Below are positions 25,312 through 37,229 of a DNA stretch of 64,000 bases, in pieces. The stretch spans positions 44,945,226 through 45,009,225 of the forward strand of contig OX439131.1 in the NCBI GenBank assembly GCA_949318235.1. Direction: 5' to 3'. Below the pieces are notes generated by a model. That model was not told where the DNA came from, did no database searches, and saw only the letters and a list, made by a program, of their open reading frames with translations. The translations under genes were made by a program, and so were the position numbers. Each line of letters begins with the position of its first letter. Positions within the stretch are counted from its first letter, which is position 1. The DNA is from Ecdyonurus torrentis (Eukaryota; Arthropoda; Insecta; Ephemeroptera; Heptageniidae).

Positions 25312-25823
25312 CTGAAAAATAAACCTCAGTTAGATCAACTTTTCAGGAAAAACAATATCTTGACTAAATTTTATTACAAGACTGATTGATAAAAAACTCA
25401 AACTGATAACTATACTTGAAAGTGGGAAGGCTATACAATAAATAATGAGGTGCTAGGCAATATTTATTAATAATATTACGGGAGAAGGGATATTAATAGC
25501 AATTTGCTTAGCTGATAAAAAAAAGTCAACTATTCAATATTCTTTGTATGGTTGGTATTTTGGACGAAGAGAAACCAACATATTTTGACTCATAAGGCTC
25601 AATATTAATGTCGACAATTTTTGTTTCCTCATTTCAGTGGTTACCCATTTATAATTTATTATGAGTTATAGTTATAGCTGACTCGATTAGATTTAAAATG
25701 ATTCCAAATTTAATGACACATCAAAATCTGTACACATTGGATCTGTGAACCGTCCACTTAATGCAGTTATTACGAGTAGCAGAAAAGTGCATTTTCATAC
25801 TTAGGCTCCGTAACAATTAAGGG

Positions 25824-26040
25824 TCTGAAAAGGTTGCCTACGTTCACAGGGGGCATTGTGTGATGGCTCTAGACCAATTAAGAAGCGCGGAAATTAGGAA
25901 ACCTAATCAAATCGCGCGTTATAGAGATATAAAGTGCTACACAGCGCTTTATAACGCGTGATCTGATTGTTTTTCCTAATTTCCGCGTTTTTCGTATAGC
26001 CATCACGCTACACCACCTGTAAACGGAGGTAACCCTTTCA
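25824..26040. mobile_element. Palindromic MITE (TGAAAAGGTTGCCT ends)
   Basis: The outer arms (TGAAAAGGTTGCCTACGTT and its mirrored AACGGAGGTAACCCTTTCA) and inner arms (GCGCGTTATA and TATAACGCG) both pair across the element. It lies within 120 bp of the poly-Q exon. Confidence 0.65.
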
Positions 26041-26156
26041 AAACTATTGTTACGCAGAAAGCTTAACTTTGTGGGAACGCGCTTCTTCTATAATTATGAG
26101 TTTTTGAGTATAAAATTCTGTGCAAGTACTGTATTGAAAACAGCACGAAAACTCAC

Positions 26157-26322
26157 GTCCGCTAGGCTGCTGGGCGCAGTGGTGGGTGCTGGTGCGGGCT
26201 GCGCACAGACCTCGCCCTCCGCGGTAACATCATAGGTCACCTGCTGCTGCTGTTGCTGCTGTTGTTGTTGTTGTTGTTGAAGCTCCAGACCCCCCATTCG
26301 CTCGGAGAGAGACTCGGTAGCA
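26157..26322 (-). CDS. Gene 2, exon with poly-Q run
   Basis: Acceptor TGTTTCAG, donor GAC|GTGAGT. It completes a Thr codon from the previous exon and covers residues 468-523. TATESLSERMGGLEL is followed by 13 Gln (483-495) encoded by mixed CAA and CAG codons, then VTYDVTAEGE and a Pro/Ala-rich stretch. The mixed codons make repeat-length instability less likely than for pure CAG. This exon is also the phase-compatible target of the candidate alternative first exon at 33192-33223. Confidence 0.8.
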
Positions 26323-26478
26323 CTGAAACATGATTATAATTAAAACAATTTGTAAATTAATTCTTATTTCAAAGAATTACAAAAATTATTATTATGCATT
26401 GTTGAGGCACGCCGTGTGTGTTGTATACGTGTTTGTACCAATAAATTACTGGATACATAAAAATGATTTGAAATTGTT

Positions 26479-26817
26479 TTAAGGCAGGAAATCAGCTACT
26501 GCGGGATTTGACTAAAAAGTTGTAAAGACAGAAAAATCTGAAATTTTGTACAGTGATACATTAGGATTAGGTATCTTCAAAAATGTAAAAATTTTGGGGG
26601 GTCACCATGCTAGATTTTGAATTATGATTTTTTGAAGTTTTGGTCCCATAAGAGCCCATGTTAATTTCAATAATTAATTTCTCTCTTATCTGATGGTCAC
26701 GGGTTCTGAAAATTTTATCATAGGTAGCTGTTACTATTAACTTTCAAATGGCATCATAAAATTTGGAAGTTTTCTTTTTAGATTTTGAGATACAAGCCAT
26801 CTATATACAACCCTTAA
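26479..26817. mobile_element. TTAA-flanked piggyBac-like MITE, copy 1
   Basis: Bounded by TTAA at both ends, with TTAAGGCAGG at the left and ACCCTTAA at the right. It aligns in reverse orientation with 47577-47920 (shared TAGCATGGTGACC and TTATGGGACTAAC/GTTTTGGTCCCATAA segments) and more distantly with 35134-35471. Confidence 0.6.
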
Positions 26818-27570
26818 GCGTTATTGCTTGATAATATTTCTCATTTATAAGTAAGACATACAGAAGAAAGCAAATGATGTTTCTGCAATATATAATTGAA
26901 ACCTTTGATTTAATTATAATTTACATATAATAATATGTTGTGTATAAAATAATTATTATTTACTATAAGATCAAATTGTCAGTTGAAAATACTGTAAGGC
27001 GTATATTTAAAACATTAAGAGTGGGTGGTGGTCCATTAAGTCCTGCGGCCAAAAGTTTTTGCCACCCACGAAGTGGTGACCTGATTCCTCTGCTGAATGT
27101 CTTTGTGCCATTTTAATATAACGTCCAGTAGTCATGCAATGTCTGTAGCGTAAACTGATGACCTGCAGACTATCCTCTCATCAGGTTATCGACACGGAGT
27201 GATGCACTTTATTATAACCATAAAGATACGATCTCTCATAATAAAACGATATATACAAAGGAGACAATGGATTGAAATTGAGTCTGCTCTACTGCATGAT
27301 TTAACTCTTCAGCACCAGTCGAATATATTGATTACATAAGCATGCATGAGGCGACCGACAAAGTTTCATGCCTCATTGTTTCAGTCTTTGTGTATATTTG
27401 CATTGAGAAACTAAATAGCTAATACACTCGTTGTAATAACAATTTGCTTTACACAATAAACAATGTATACAGTAGTGTGCGTTACGTAGCTTTGTTTATT
27501 AACGAGTAAATCTAAAATCTTATTTATATACATAATTCAATTACATAATTCTTAATATCTTTAGTTTTTG

Positions 27571-27625
27571 AGGGAGAGAGGGAGAGAGGGAGAGAGGGAG
27601 AGAGGGAGAGAGAGAGAGAGAGAGA
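27571..27625. repeat. (GGGAGA)n / (GA)n tract
   Basis: Six-base periodic GA-rich tract ending in pure GA. Confidence 0.93.
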
Positions 27626-27702
27626 TTCTGCATAATATTCAAACACCATAAAACTCTAATTATTTGCTGACTAATTCAAAGGTAAATAAATCCATTTCCA
27701 CA

Positions 27703-27922
27703 CCGGACAAAAATAAATACGTAATGATTATATTTGCTCATTTTCAGCACAATTTGTTCAATGCAGTATTATCTATGCTATTAAAGTATAATACGTAATG
27801 TTATATAATTATAGCATAAATTTTATATTCTATACCGCATAATTTTTATGTTATTTTAACTTTGCAACATTTATCGTACAATGACATAAACACAGCATAA
27901 ATTAAGTATTTTATGCTTTAGC
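27703..27922. mobile_element. ATGCAGCATAAAT-family MITE, copy 4
   Basis: Starts CCGGACAAAAATAAATACGT with a right end CAGCATAAATTAAGTATTTT, matching 44884-45104 at both ends. Confidence 0.6.
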
Positions 27923-28078
27923 AAACGTTTGGTATACACTCCACCTGTACATAATTATCATTATATTTAAAAATAATAATAATATTCACCCTTGCTTTCA
28001 ACAGAACGATTGTTTTGATAATTATCTCTTACCTAAAGATTTTGTCAGTACCCAAAAATGATTTTCTTTTTTGATTTG

Positions 28079-28386
28079 TTGTATGCAAATGACGTCATAA
28101 ATAATGCGCTTGGAGGCCATACTGGAGCATTGCATAACATTGTTCAGCTTAGGGCAAACTTCATTTAAGCCAATATTCTTTGGGAAATCGGTTAATTTTG
28201 TGTTATTGTTATTTTTCTCACATACTTGAGATACTAATTCAACATATTTACAACATCAATGCTCTCAAAAATATTGCATACTGTAGTGGTTTTAAACTGT
28301 CAAAATGCTTTATTTTCCTATGCCACCCATGTTATTGAGTTATCCAACATGTCGTCGACTTTAACATGAATGAATAGACCCTATAC
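28079..28386. mobile_element. TAGGGT-family MITE, copy 2
   Basis: Begins TTGTATGCAAATGACGTCAT and ends GAATAGACCCTATA. It aligns with 15088-15392 and 54766-55073 and contains a CRE-like TGACGTCA, as the other copies do. Confidence 0.7.
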
Positions 28387-28989
28387 TGTACACAAAAATA
28401 AAAATTAGCTTTATTCAGATAAAATTAAAAAAAAATAAATAAAAACTTATAATTAATGATGTTTAAAGTTGATCAATTAATACAACATGATTTTTTTTTT
28501 CGAATAAATTAATTGAATGTATATTTTTTTGAAAGTTCATTGCTGCTTTGGCCTTAATTACATGTGAATAAAGAATTTGCTTGCTATATAGTATTAAATA
28601 AAAACACGCATAATTATTAAAAGCGTGAAAAATTGTAGAGACATTAGCATTTCTTATCTTGTAGTCGACTGGTTAGCTTATTTGCCTAGGGAGCATTTTT
28701 GGTCTGAGAAATTGTTTTTTTAACCAACTTGGTGGAGGGCGTAACTATATACAGTCACATTTTATTTTGTCTTGAGACTTTTGGTTATAGGGAATGTTAT
28801 ATATAATTAGCATATTTAAAGATGTGCTCTGGAAATATTGTACCTCAAATTTCTTATTTGTATGTAAATATTATATAGACTCGTAGACAAGGGAAACAAA
28901 TCTATATCGTAACTTTTTTTTTATATAACTTACAAAACTTATAGAGAGAAACAATAATAGAAGTATTTTAAAGTAACATAATATTTACA

Positions 28990-29412
28990 CACAATTGTGA
29001 TAATATATTTTATCGTTGAAAAACACACGCTGAAATTGCAGATTCATAAACCCAAATCCCTTGCTCCAAAAAGTGCGCAATTCCATTGAAAAAACATTAG
29101 TTGATTGTCATTTTTTCATGGTTTGGAGCACAAAAAACAATATCTACTGAAATAATTTCTATAGAGAGAAATATGTGCTTAATTTAGTAATATTTATAAT
29201 TAAATTCTTTATGGGCATTTATATTAGCACCAAAAATAAATTTTACCCTACTGAGGTGAGAAAAAGCTAAATGCCAAAGTGATCCCACACCGTATAATCA
29301 GAAGTGCACTGCTTCGTCAATAATGTATAAAAGTATATAACAAATAAAATTTTACATAACACTTTAATTTGAATGATAAAAATATTTTGTCACAATCGTG
29401 TACGTGATAGTT
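28990..29412. mobile_element. 'CACGATTGTGA' MITE, split by other insertions
   Basis: A left half (ACACAATTGTGATAATATAT, 28990-29040) and right half (ATATTTTGTCACAATCGTG, to 29412) are separated by about 320 bp that include a copy of the 'AAACCC..TTGCTCC' family directly after 29040. This is consistent with nested insertion. Confidence 0.45.
29041..29145. mobile_element. 'ATGTTCGTAAACCCTG' MITE, copy 2 (diverged)
   Basis: CATAAACCCAAATCCCTTGC at the left and GGTTTGGAGCACAAAAAACA at the right correspond to copy 1; the terminal palindrome is decayed. Confidence 0.55.
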
Positions 29413-29501
29413 GATGAACTTCGTCAACTTTTATGTATTATTTCTTTATATTTATGAGCGCAACCCAAGTGCAATCACTCTTATATGAGTCAGGAATGCT
29501 T

Positions 29502-29845
29502 AAAGCAATAGACCATATAAAACAACATGTGATTTTTAATGAATAAACACGGAATGGGATCTTCAAAACTGATAACAATTTTTACCAGAATATTAATGTA
29601 GCCCCACGAGAGAGCGTGAAAATACTGTAAAGTATGCAATTGGCGTGACTATTCATGTTTGTGGCGTCAGAAACATGCAAAAAAAAATTTAGTAAAAAAG
29701 GTTGTGCGGGTTGCATAAATCGAAATTTTCTTATCACTGCTACGGAGCTACAGTTGGGTTTTGAGACAAGCTAAAGTTATTTATGTAAGTCCCATCAAGT
29801 GTTTTGTGATATAAAGGCTTATATTTTCTTCTGGACTATTTCTTT
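29502..29845. mobile_element. Dispersed repeat with AATAGACCA ends, copy 1
   Basis: Extensive similarity to 43412-43766 (for example AATGTAGCCCCACGAGAGAG and GGTTGTGCGGGTTGCATAAA in both). The ends AATAGACCA and TGGACTATT look like inverted repeats. Confidence 0.65.
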
Positions 29846-30225
29846 AATAATGTTGATGGGTTTTTATGAACAATTTGAAAAAAAACTTCATTATTTAAAT
29901 AAATTACAAAATAAAACCTCATCTCACGAGACATACACATAATAAAATTTAAGTCTCAATTTTAAACCTCTCTGTATATTATTATATTTAATAATTTAGT
30001 TGCGACAAACATATTATAAACTCAACCATAAAAAGTCTTTTTATATGTTACGTGGTTAGAATAGTAAATTCACATTTTATAGTATGTGTACAAATTACCA
30101 AAAGCAAACGTCCCGCCACGGATCTCCCAGTGACGTCATAAGGTTTTTCAGATCGATATTATGGACCATACCGTGCTTTATATGGCCTCAGTCGAGATAT
30201 GGAGCAAAGAGGCTGTGACTGAGTT

Positions 30226-30263
<38 letters not shown>
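30226..30263. repeat. (GA)n microsatellite
   Basis: GA tract with a single AAA interruption. Confidence 0.95.
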
Positions 30264-30268
<5 letters not shown>

Positions 30269-30935
30269 GCATAGTAATATCATCACAGTTCACGAAAACT
30301 TATTCTTATCGATTAATATATACGAGAAAATGTCTTGAGAAACGTGTCTACACGTTCCTCACTTGTGCAAATGATTTATGGATTTTTGCATTTATCAATC
30401 TATTTTATATCTGATGTATAGTAACGGAAAAATAAATTTTTATTTTTTTATGTTATTTATAATAAAGAAAAGCTACCTATAAATAAAATATGCATAGCTG
30501 TTAATATTAAATTGTTAAAAAACTTATTTGTTTGTTTGTTTATTTATTTATTTATTTATTTATTATTATTTTGAACGTTGTTCAAACAAAACTTGATACC
30601 TCAATAAAAGATTAAAAGATAAAGATGAAAGAGATTTAGATATATCTTATATCGTGAACGTTAAATATAAAAATATATTTTATATAAAATTAATGAATTA
30701 TCAAAAAGTTAATATTGTCTAATTATCCTTCTATAATTACGGTAAAATTTAGAAGATAATTTAATTTGAAGGCACCAGTAAGTGTGGTATTATATACTTA
30801 GTAATTTTACTATAATGACACACGTATAATATATCGTATCATTCCACGACATTAACGTCGACGTGAGCTAATTTTCCTCTGTAATGGAATCCACCCTACT
30901 GTCTGACTTTACACAAAGCAGATCACAACAGAGAG

Positions 30936-30981
30936 TAGAGAGAGAGAGAGAGAGAGAGAAGAAAGAAAGAAAGAAAGAAAG
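30936..30981. repeat. (GA)n/(GAAA)n microsatellite
   Basis: GA tract grading into GAAA units. Confidence 0.93.
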
Positions 30982-32227
30982 GAAAAAAATTCTACGGTGG
31001 TAAATATCTTGAGGCAAGTAAGCTATACGACATATAAACAACGCCAGTGCTAACATGTTGTGTTTTAATTATTTTCTGTGTGCACTGTAATAGGTAACAT
31101 TATATTATACGAACTACGAACCCCTTTTTAATAATGTTTTCTAAATTTTTAAAAAAAAATCTTTGAACTAAAATTTATTATCATAATTAAGCCTTTTTTA
31201 AATGTCCAAATGTGGTAAAGTAATGCATTTTTTTTTCATCCTGTAGATTATGCAACTGTTTTAGCTGATGTGTTCAACGGGTTGCATTCTGCATTCACAA
31301 AGGCGTCCAAAGCACATAATTTATAAGTATTATGTTTTTCAAAACACAATAATCTCATTTTCAAAGATTAAATATCCCCGCAGACATCACGTACAGTATA
31401 AATAACTTATATTGTTGTATAAAATGTTAGGGTTAAGAGTGGCTAATGTATACTGTAGTTAAATAATGAATGTATATCGATGAAAATAATCTCCACTCTC
31501 ACATTCAAACATTTTCCTCCAAGCTAAAACTTTTAAGTTTTCAAACAAAAACTAATGAAGCTGCGAACAATTAACAAAAGTCCGCTTTATATCTCGTCTT
31601 AAGCAGACCAAGTTTGAAGTTAAAAAAAAAAAAAAATCTTTTATGCGCAAAAATAAAAGAAGCTAAAAGTGTCTCTCATCTAAGTATAATATAAAAAAGC
31701 GATATCATTACATTTTGGCAAGTAGTTTGGCCGTTCGTTCTGACTTTTGAATAACTAATGAGACCATCATTTAAGTATAAAATTAATATCTTCCATTTGT
31801 AAATTTATTTAACAACAAAAATTTGTAAAGTGATACAGCAAAACACATTTTTTATTCTATAGCGTTAAAAAAAAAAAACTAGATTTATAACTTCATGCTT
31901 GTATATAATTTTAAAAAATTCGAAACCTTCGATGTATTTTAAATCCTTTTTTTTTTTGTCTCATTCGAAAAACTAATTGCAATACTAATAGTTTCATGTT
32001 TTTGATATAATGATAGTTTTATCACGTTTTGATCAGCATAATTAATATTCATTTAGTAAATTATATCCCAAGTTGCTATTTTTTTAATGTGATATATTTT
32101 GTAAGGGAGATTTTTAAATTTTATTACGCCGGATTTTATATGTATCTATATTTTTTGATATTTTATCAAATGGACACTACTTGGACTTGGAAAGTGTTTG
32201 ATATTAGAGCTACTGATGACGTTATGA

Positions 32228-32417
32228 GATGAGAGGGCGTCACGACGCGTGTGGCCAGCCACAGCTACATACATACACAGCGGGGCCAAAGCAAAAGTCA
32301 TTGCAGCCACCGCCCCTATGTAACTTAGTATACTTGAGCAAGACAGAGATCATTAAACCTCGCCAATAATCATCATCATTACGCTTGCTAATATACCTGC
32401 CTGTTGACGCCCTTTTC
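32228..32417. mobile_element. AGGGCGTCA-ended MITE
   Basis: ATGAGAGGGCGTCACGACG at the left and TGTTGACGCCCTTTTCT at the right form short inverted repeats; the interior is GC-rich for the region. Single copy in the window. Confidence 0.5.
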
Positions 32418-33191
32418 TTAAATTGATATTCCTTTTAACTATATCGATCTTTTTGATAATGATGAGTATTAATTTGATAACTTTCAGTTGAAAGATAATA
32501 ATAATTAAAATTATATACGTATATATGTCAATTAAATATAGATAATACGTTAATTAAAAGAAAGATAAAACTTTTAAAAATAGATAAATTTTATTCCACG
32601 TCATTCATATTGCTCCAAAAATTTCCCTAATTTTTATCTATTATGATGTTATTAAACGTACTCCGTTTTCCTTGTGTTTAAAATAGCAACATCAATCAAA
32701 GAAAGCACGTGTAAATTTTAATAACAGTATCAAATTTCACGGTAGTAACTTTTAGTAATACCGGCGTGTTTTTAATTATACATACACCTCACCCAAGAGG
32801 TCAAATAAATTTACATAAATTTCAAATTACTCTTTAATCTGTATGAATTATAATTATTTAAATATTAATATTGAATACCATTGGGAATTTTATTATTTTG
32901 GTTTTATAATTTATTAAATATACCTTTTTATAAACAATTACTAGATTTAATATTTTTGTTATACAAAATTTTCATCATATTTTATTTAATCATCGCACAC
33001 ATTTAAAAAGTACTTGTAACCTATAGATGATTTTTTTTAAATAAACAATTCTCTGTATCATTTAAAATTTAATTAAGAAAATTACATGATCTTACTCACG
33101 CTAACAAAGTTGGTACCTGAGCTATATAGTGCAATTAGTGCATGCCATGCAGTTTATTTTTTTTTTTAATTTTTTTTTTTTTGTATTATAC

Positions 33192-33223
33192 CTTTTAGTG
33201 CATGTGGCGAGACAGTGTCCCAT
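33192..33223 (-). CDS. Gene 2, candidate alternative first exon (short isoform)
   Basis: On the minus strand an ATG at 33223 opens ten codons (MGHCLATCTK) plus two bases, ending at a donor AAG|GTATAA. The two left-over bases match the phase required by the poly-Q exon at 26157-26322, giving a Ser codon and continuous frame. The exon sits at the downstream edge of a strikingly CpG-rich patch inside an otherwise AT-rich intron, which is the usual appearance of an internal promoter. Such a transcript would encode a protein lacking the whole coiled-coil half. The donor is only moderate and the exon is very short, so this rests on phase and composition. Confidence 0.3.
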
Positions 33224-33450
33224 GTCATACTGCGGACGTTACCGAGCACCAGATTGTTAGGAGCACCTTGAGGACATGTTTGTTGTGTGTTAGCCTGCCT
33301 GCTAGCAGCAGGGTCACTGTCTATGTGCCTTGCTTGCTCTCACTCGTTCTCTCGCAAACCCCGGCGCCGCAATCGATGTTGCGCGAGAGAAGCGTGGGTG
33401 GAGCGCGCGCGAGCGGCGCTACCATGACAACGCAGCATCCCCATCCCTAA
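33224..33450 (-). promoter_or_regulatory. CpG-rich internal promoter candidate
   Basis: About 225 bp with many CpG dinucleotides (for example 33360-33420, with repeated GCGCG and GCGC) in a region where CpG is otherwise scarce. It lies directly upstream, on the minus strand, of the candidate short first exon. The 82-residue plus-strand ORF here is a by-product of the GC-rich composition. Confidence 0.35.
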
Positions 33451-33807
33451 TATATCTCAAACACTAAAAGCAAAACCATCTATAAACAAGACCTACACCC
33501 AATTCTCAGTAATAAGAATAAGAAGGCTGCTATAGATAATAGATACAGAATGATATTTAAAATGTTTTCTATTTACTTTTTAGAGGAAACGTATCAGGAA
33601 TCAATGTAAGAAAAATCAGGTACAGTACATGAGTAACAATATTTTCTGAAATATCCCCGCAAGGAACTAAACAAACCCTGCTAAAAAATATTATTTACTG
33701 AATAGATAAGGTTATTATACATTAACTCAGCTTAAAATACCACGATACCATTTTAAAATGTCATCCGAAAGAAAGAGAGAAAAAAAAATATATAAATAAT
33801 AAGGAAA

Positions 33808-34118
33808 TTTTGGGGGGTTAATTTTATTTTATATTCTAAAAGAGTACGTTTTCCTGAATCAATGCACATGTGAATTTTTATTTCCTGAGTGCAATTAGTA
33901 TTTTTAATTAATTTTTTTAACGTCGCGAAATGACGTCACAGGCTGCAACTTTTTCCTATGCTCACATGCATACGGTGCAGCCTGTGAGTCATTTCGCAAC
34001 TTCAAAAAATTAATTACAATACCTAATGTACTCAAAAATTAGAAATTTACATAAAATTATGTATCGATCAGGACAGTGTACTCTTTTAGAATATGAAATA
34101 AAATTACCCACTCAATTT
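33808..34118. mobile_element. TGGGGGGTTAATTTTATTT palindromic MITE, copy 1
   Basis: Left TGGGGGGTTAATTTTATTTT mirrors the right end AAATAAAATTACCCACTCA, and AAAGAGTAC inner arms also pair. The centre has mirrored GTCGCGAAATGACGTCACAG and CTGTGAGTCATTTCGC. Related copy at 39035-39353. Confidence 0.7.
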
Positions 34119-35133
34119 TTTTGTGGTCTTCGTCACTGTATAAAATGTACAATGATTATTTTTTAATTTTTCTATATTAAATTGATTTGTTTAATTTACA
34201 GTAAAGCACCCTCAAAATTGAAATATCAAGCACTCAGATGTATGGCCTGAGATATATAGAAGGTCTTGGACAAAACCCCATCTCTCTCTCTCTCTTAAGA
34301 GGCACCGCCACCGCTTACCACTTGAATCACGTGACACATGACTCCCTATGTCTCTTTCTCTCTTAACTTGAAGTGTAAATTTGTTACAAATGTTCCAGTC
34401 GTCAATCAAACAGATACCCAATAAATGTCAATATCAAAAGTATCGATGTCACAGTTCATGTATTCAATTTATTTGAATATATTTATTTATACTTTTTTTT
34501 TCTGGTTATTTACTTAGGTTATTATTCAGACAGTGTCTACGAGAAAAAATATATAAAAATTGCCAATAGTGAATTTTGCTGAGTTGAGAGTATATTTTCA
34601 GATACACGTATACAGATCGACAAGCTTTTCCCATACATAAAATATTGAAGCGTGTAATCTGTGTATTGATTTATATAATACATCAACAAAATAATAAAAT
34701 GTTATCAAATATTTAATATAAACTGCGCGATATATGAGAGAAAAATATACGCACACTTGGGGAGTAATTAGCGTCATTTGAGTACATTTATAATTGACGA
34801 GAGTATTAGAGTAATAATGACATTACCACACACAAGGATAAATTATGAATGTGTTTAATTACGTAAAAACGTATAGTGTATATATACTGTATACGATCGT
34901 TTGTAAAAGAAAAAGGAAGTGTGATATTGTGAACTGAACAGTTAAGATTTAATTGGTTTCAGAATTATAAATAATGACCAATTTTCTTAATTGCTTAAGC
35001 TTTCAAATTATTAACTTTTGTCTTTAACGTGTAAAACTATATAATATAAAAAAAACACGTAATAAAGGAAGCAAAAAGCTTAAAGAAATTAAACACGTAC
35101 AGACACTTTGATTTGAAACTTAATTATGTTTTC

Positions 35134-35471
35134 TTAAGGGAGTAGGGTACCGACCTAATATCTCAAAAACTAGAAGTGTTTTGGGTCTACATTTGGTGTC
35201 ATTGTGTAGCTAAGGGTCACGTCTAGCCGTGATTAAAATTTCATAATGTTTGACCGTCCCGAAAATAAGAAAAAAATTGTTGAAATTAACATTGGGCCTT
35301 ATGGGCTTAAAATTTCAAAAAATCATATAAAATTAATTTGCACGGTGACCCCCCAAAAAATTTATATATTTGAAATTGTCTCAAGCTGAAGTATCGTTGT
35401 GCACAATTTGAGATTTTTTTGACGAGAAAAGTTTGAGTCTAATGGCCGACGTCGGTCCCCTACCCCCTTAA
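35134..35471. mobile_element. TTAA-flanked piggyBac-like MITE, copy 2
   Basis: TTAAGGGAGTAGGGTACCGA at the left and TCGGTCCCCTACCCCCTTAA at the right: TTAA on both sides and an inverted repeat of about 20 bp. TTAA duplication is the signature of piggyBac-superfamily elements. Confidence 0.7.
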
Positions 35472-35658
35472 ATGATAATGTATTTGTATGGTGACTTTAA
35501 TTAACGTAGTGCTTCATATGAATAAGTATTTTCATAACGAAATGGAGAAAAATTTGATGTTAGAGTGTCTTTCAAGAAGTTTGTAAATTTGGGTTAAAGA
35601 AAAAAAAAAAAAACTTTTACGTTTTAAAAATACATCTTATGTGTCAAATAATCTTGTA

Positions 35659-35783
35659 TACACGATTGTTACACTATATTTTGCATTCAAAAATTCACGC
35701 TAAATTTGCAATGTTATTATTATAACAGAAACACGCGCAGCATTTGAATGGTAAAATATATTGTGACAATCATGTGTACGTGC
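35659..35783. mobile_element. 'CACGATTGTGA' palindromic MITE, copy 3
   Basis: CACGATTGTTACACTATATT at the left mirrors AATATATTGTGACAATCATG at the right. Confidence 0.5.
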
Positions 35784-36510
35784 AGAAGTCGAATTTGAAC
35801 TAGAATTTGAACTTTTCGTATAGAAAGCCAAACATGAAAAAATACGATAAAACTAAGGTTATTTTTTGATAATTATACATTTCATGTACTTCCATTATAA
35901 TTTAAATCAAGCATATCATGTAGATAAAAATGACTCCCTTGAAGAACAAAGATTAATTGTAGCTCTTGATGGCCTTGATGTTGTAAAATTATCATTACTG
36001 GGAAAAATTAATTTACAAATCAAATTTTTAATTCATCAACGGTCCTCGATATACACTTGCGATCAAATGACACTAGCGCGATATAAATTAACTGACAAAT
36101 TAATTAAATATATGTTAACCACGATATCATATTATCTTGCTTCCATTTTACTTTCTTTACTGATTTCATTGCCTAGTCGTAAACATTTTTTTAAGATATC
36201 AAATAATATGGGTAAGATACGCAATATAATAAAATTCTGCTATATGTAACACTTTGGGAATTTTATGTTACACAATATTGGAAAACTTTGGCTATCAAAA
36301 TGTTCTAATAATACTTACAAAAAACTGTTAACCAACTGGGGAACTATAAATTTTCTTGGTATCGGCATTTTGTTTCGAAATATTATTCGTACGCTGTATA
36401 TAAATATATTAGAAATGATATTTGATTGTTTATAATAGGCACGAATTTTTTTAAATATTAAATTATCAGATTCGGAGCACATTTGCTCTTCAAGAATATT
36501 TATGCAATCC

Positions 36511-36815
36511 TATTAAAGGCGTAGAACACCTTGAACAAAAAAAGTTGTGTACTATGCTAACAAACCTGAAAATCAACGTTGATTTGGCCGGAGTCATTGA
36601 TTTCTAATTTATTTTCCATTCACAAAATACCACTGGCGGTCACAGCTCACTTATTTTATGCGCGCGTAAACCGGGCGAGCTGTATGACCGCCAGTGGCAT
36701 TTTGTGAATGGAAAATAAATTAGAAATCAATGACTTCGGCCAAATCAACGTTGATTTTCAGGTTTGTTAGGATATTACACAACTTTTTTGTTTAAGGTGT
36801 TCTACGCCTTTAATA
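36511..36815. mobile_element. 305-bp near-perfect palindromic MITE, TA-flanked
   Basis: TATTAAAGGCGTAGAACACC at the left and GGTGTTCTACGCCTTTAATA at the right are exact complements. Pairing continues through ATCAACGTTGATTT and GGAAAATAAATTAGAAATCA segments to a centre near 36660. A stem of about 140 bp is possible. TA duplication suggests a Tc1/mariner-type mobiliser. Confidence 0.8.
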
Positions 36816-37084
36816 TATATATAGGCTTTTCTTCCCTCATGATTAACATGAACTTTCAGTGTTTGTTTTTCATAAACAGCAATACAAATTAATAATTATG
36901 TTTGATTTTAGCAACAACTACTGCATGGTGACCGAAAAATAATCAGCGTTAAATAATGACTATATATAACGTCTAATAATTTTTTTTCTATTTTCGCTAA
37001 TTAACGAAGTAATTGCTGTATCGTATACAATGTTTCCTTTGATTTCAACACTAGATAGTTTCAATGAAATATTGTTTATCTTAC

Positions 37085-37229
37085 GTTTTGATGGCGGCCC
37101 GGATGATTGTAAGTTGCTCCACAAGATAACACGGCTCCTCTCCACTTGTATCTTCTTTAGAAGCGTCCTCCGAAGGTAGAAGACATACCAAGATTTGCGT
37201 AAGACGCTCTTGTTCTCCACGTACCTCAT
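37085..37229 (-). CDS. Gene 2, exon (residues 420-467)
   Basis: Acceptor TGTACGCAG, donor AAC|GTAAGA; the phase joins both neighbours. It begins DEVRGEQERLTQILVCLLPS, then an acidic linker, then YLVEQLTIIRAAIK, two amphipathic helices. This is the best-patterned non-coiled segment of the protein and the one I would use for homology searching. A longer ORF in another frame on this strand is a shadow. Confidence 0.75.

Larger units (their letters stand above)
26323..37084 (-). other. Gene 2 large intron (10.8 kb)
   Basis: This is the longest intron of gene 2. It carries many small transposons (26479, 27703, 28079, 28990, 29041, 29502, 32228, 33808, 35134, 35659, 36511), simple repeats (27571-27625, 30226-30263, 30936-30981) and a CpG-rich patch at 33192-33450 that looks like an internal promoter with a short first exon. 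A 128-codon plus-strand ORF at 35866-36249 is probably chance. Confidence 0.5.

Noticed and set aside
27030..27230. GC-richer stretch that might be a SINE
   Set aside because: A short local inverted repeat is visible (GTGGGTGG with CCACCCAC) but there are no pol III boxes and no second copy.
33202..33450. 82-codon plus-strand ORF in the CpG-rich patch
   Set aside because: GC-rich DNA has few stops. No splice or poly-A context on this strand, while the minus strand gives a phase-compatible exon.
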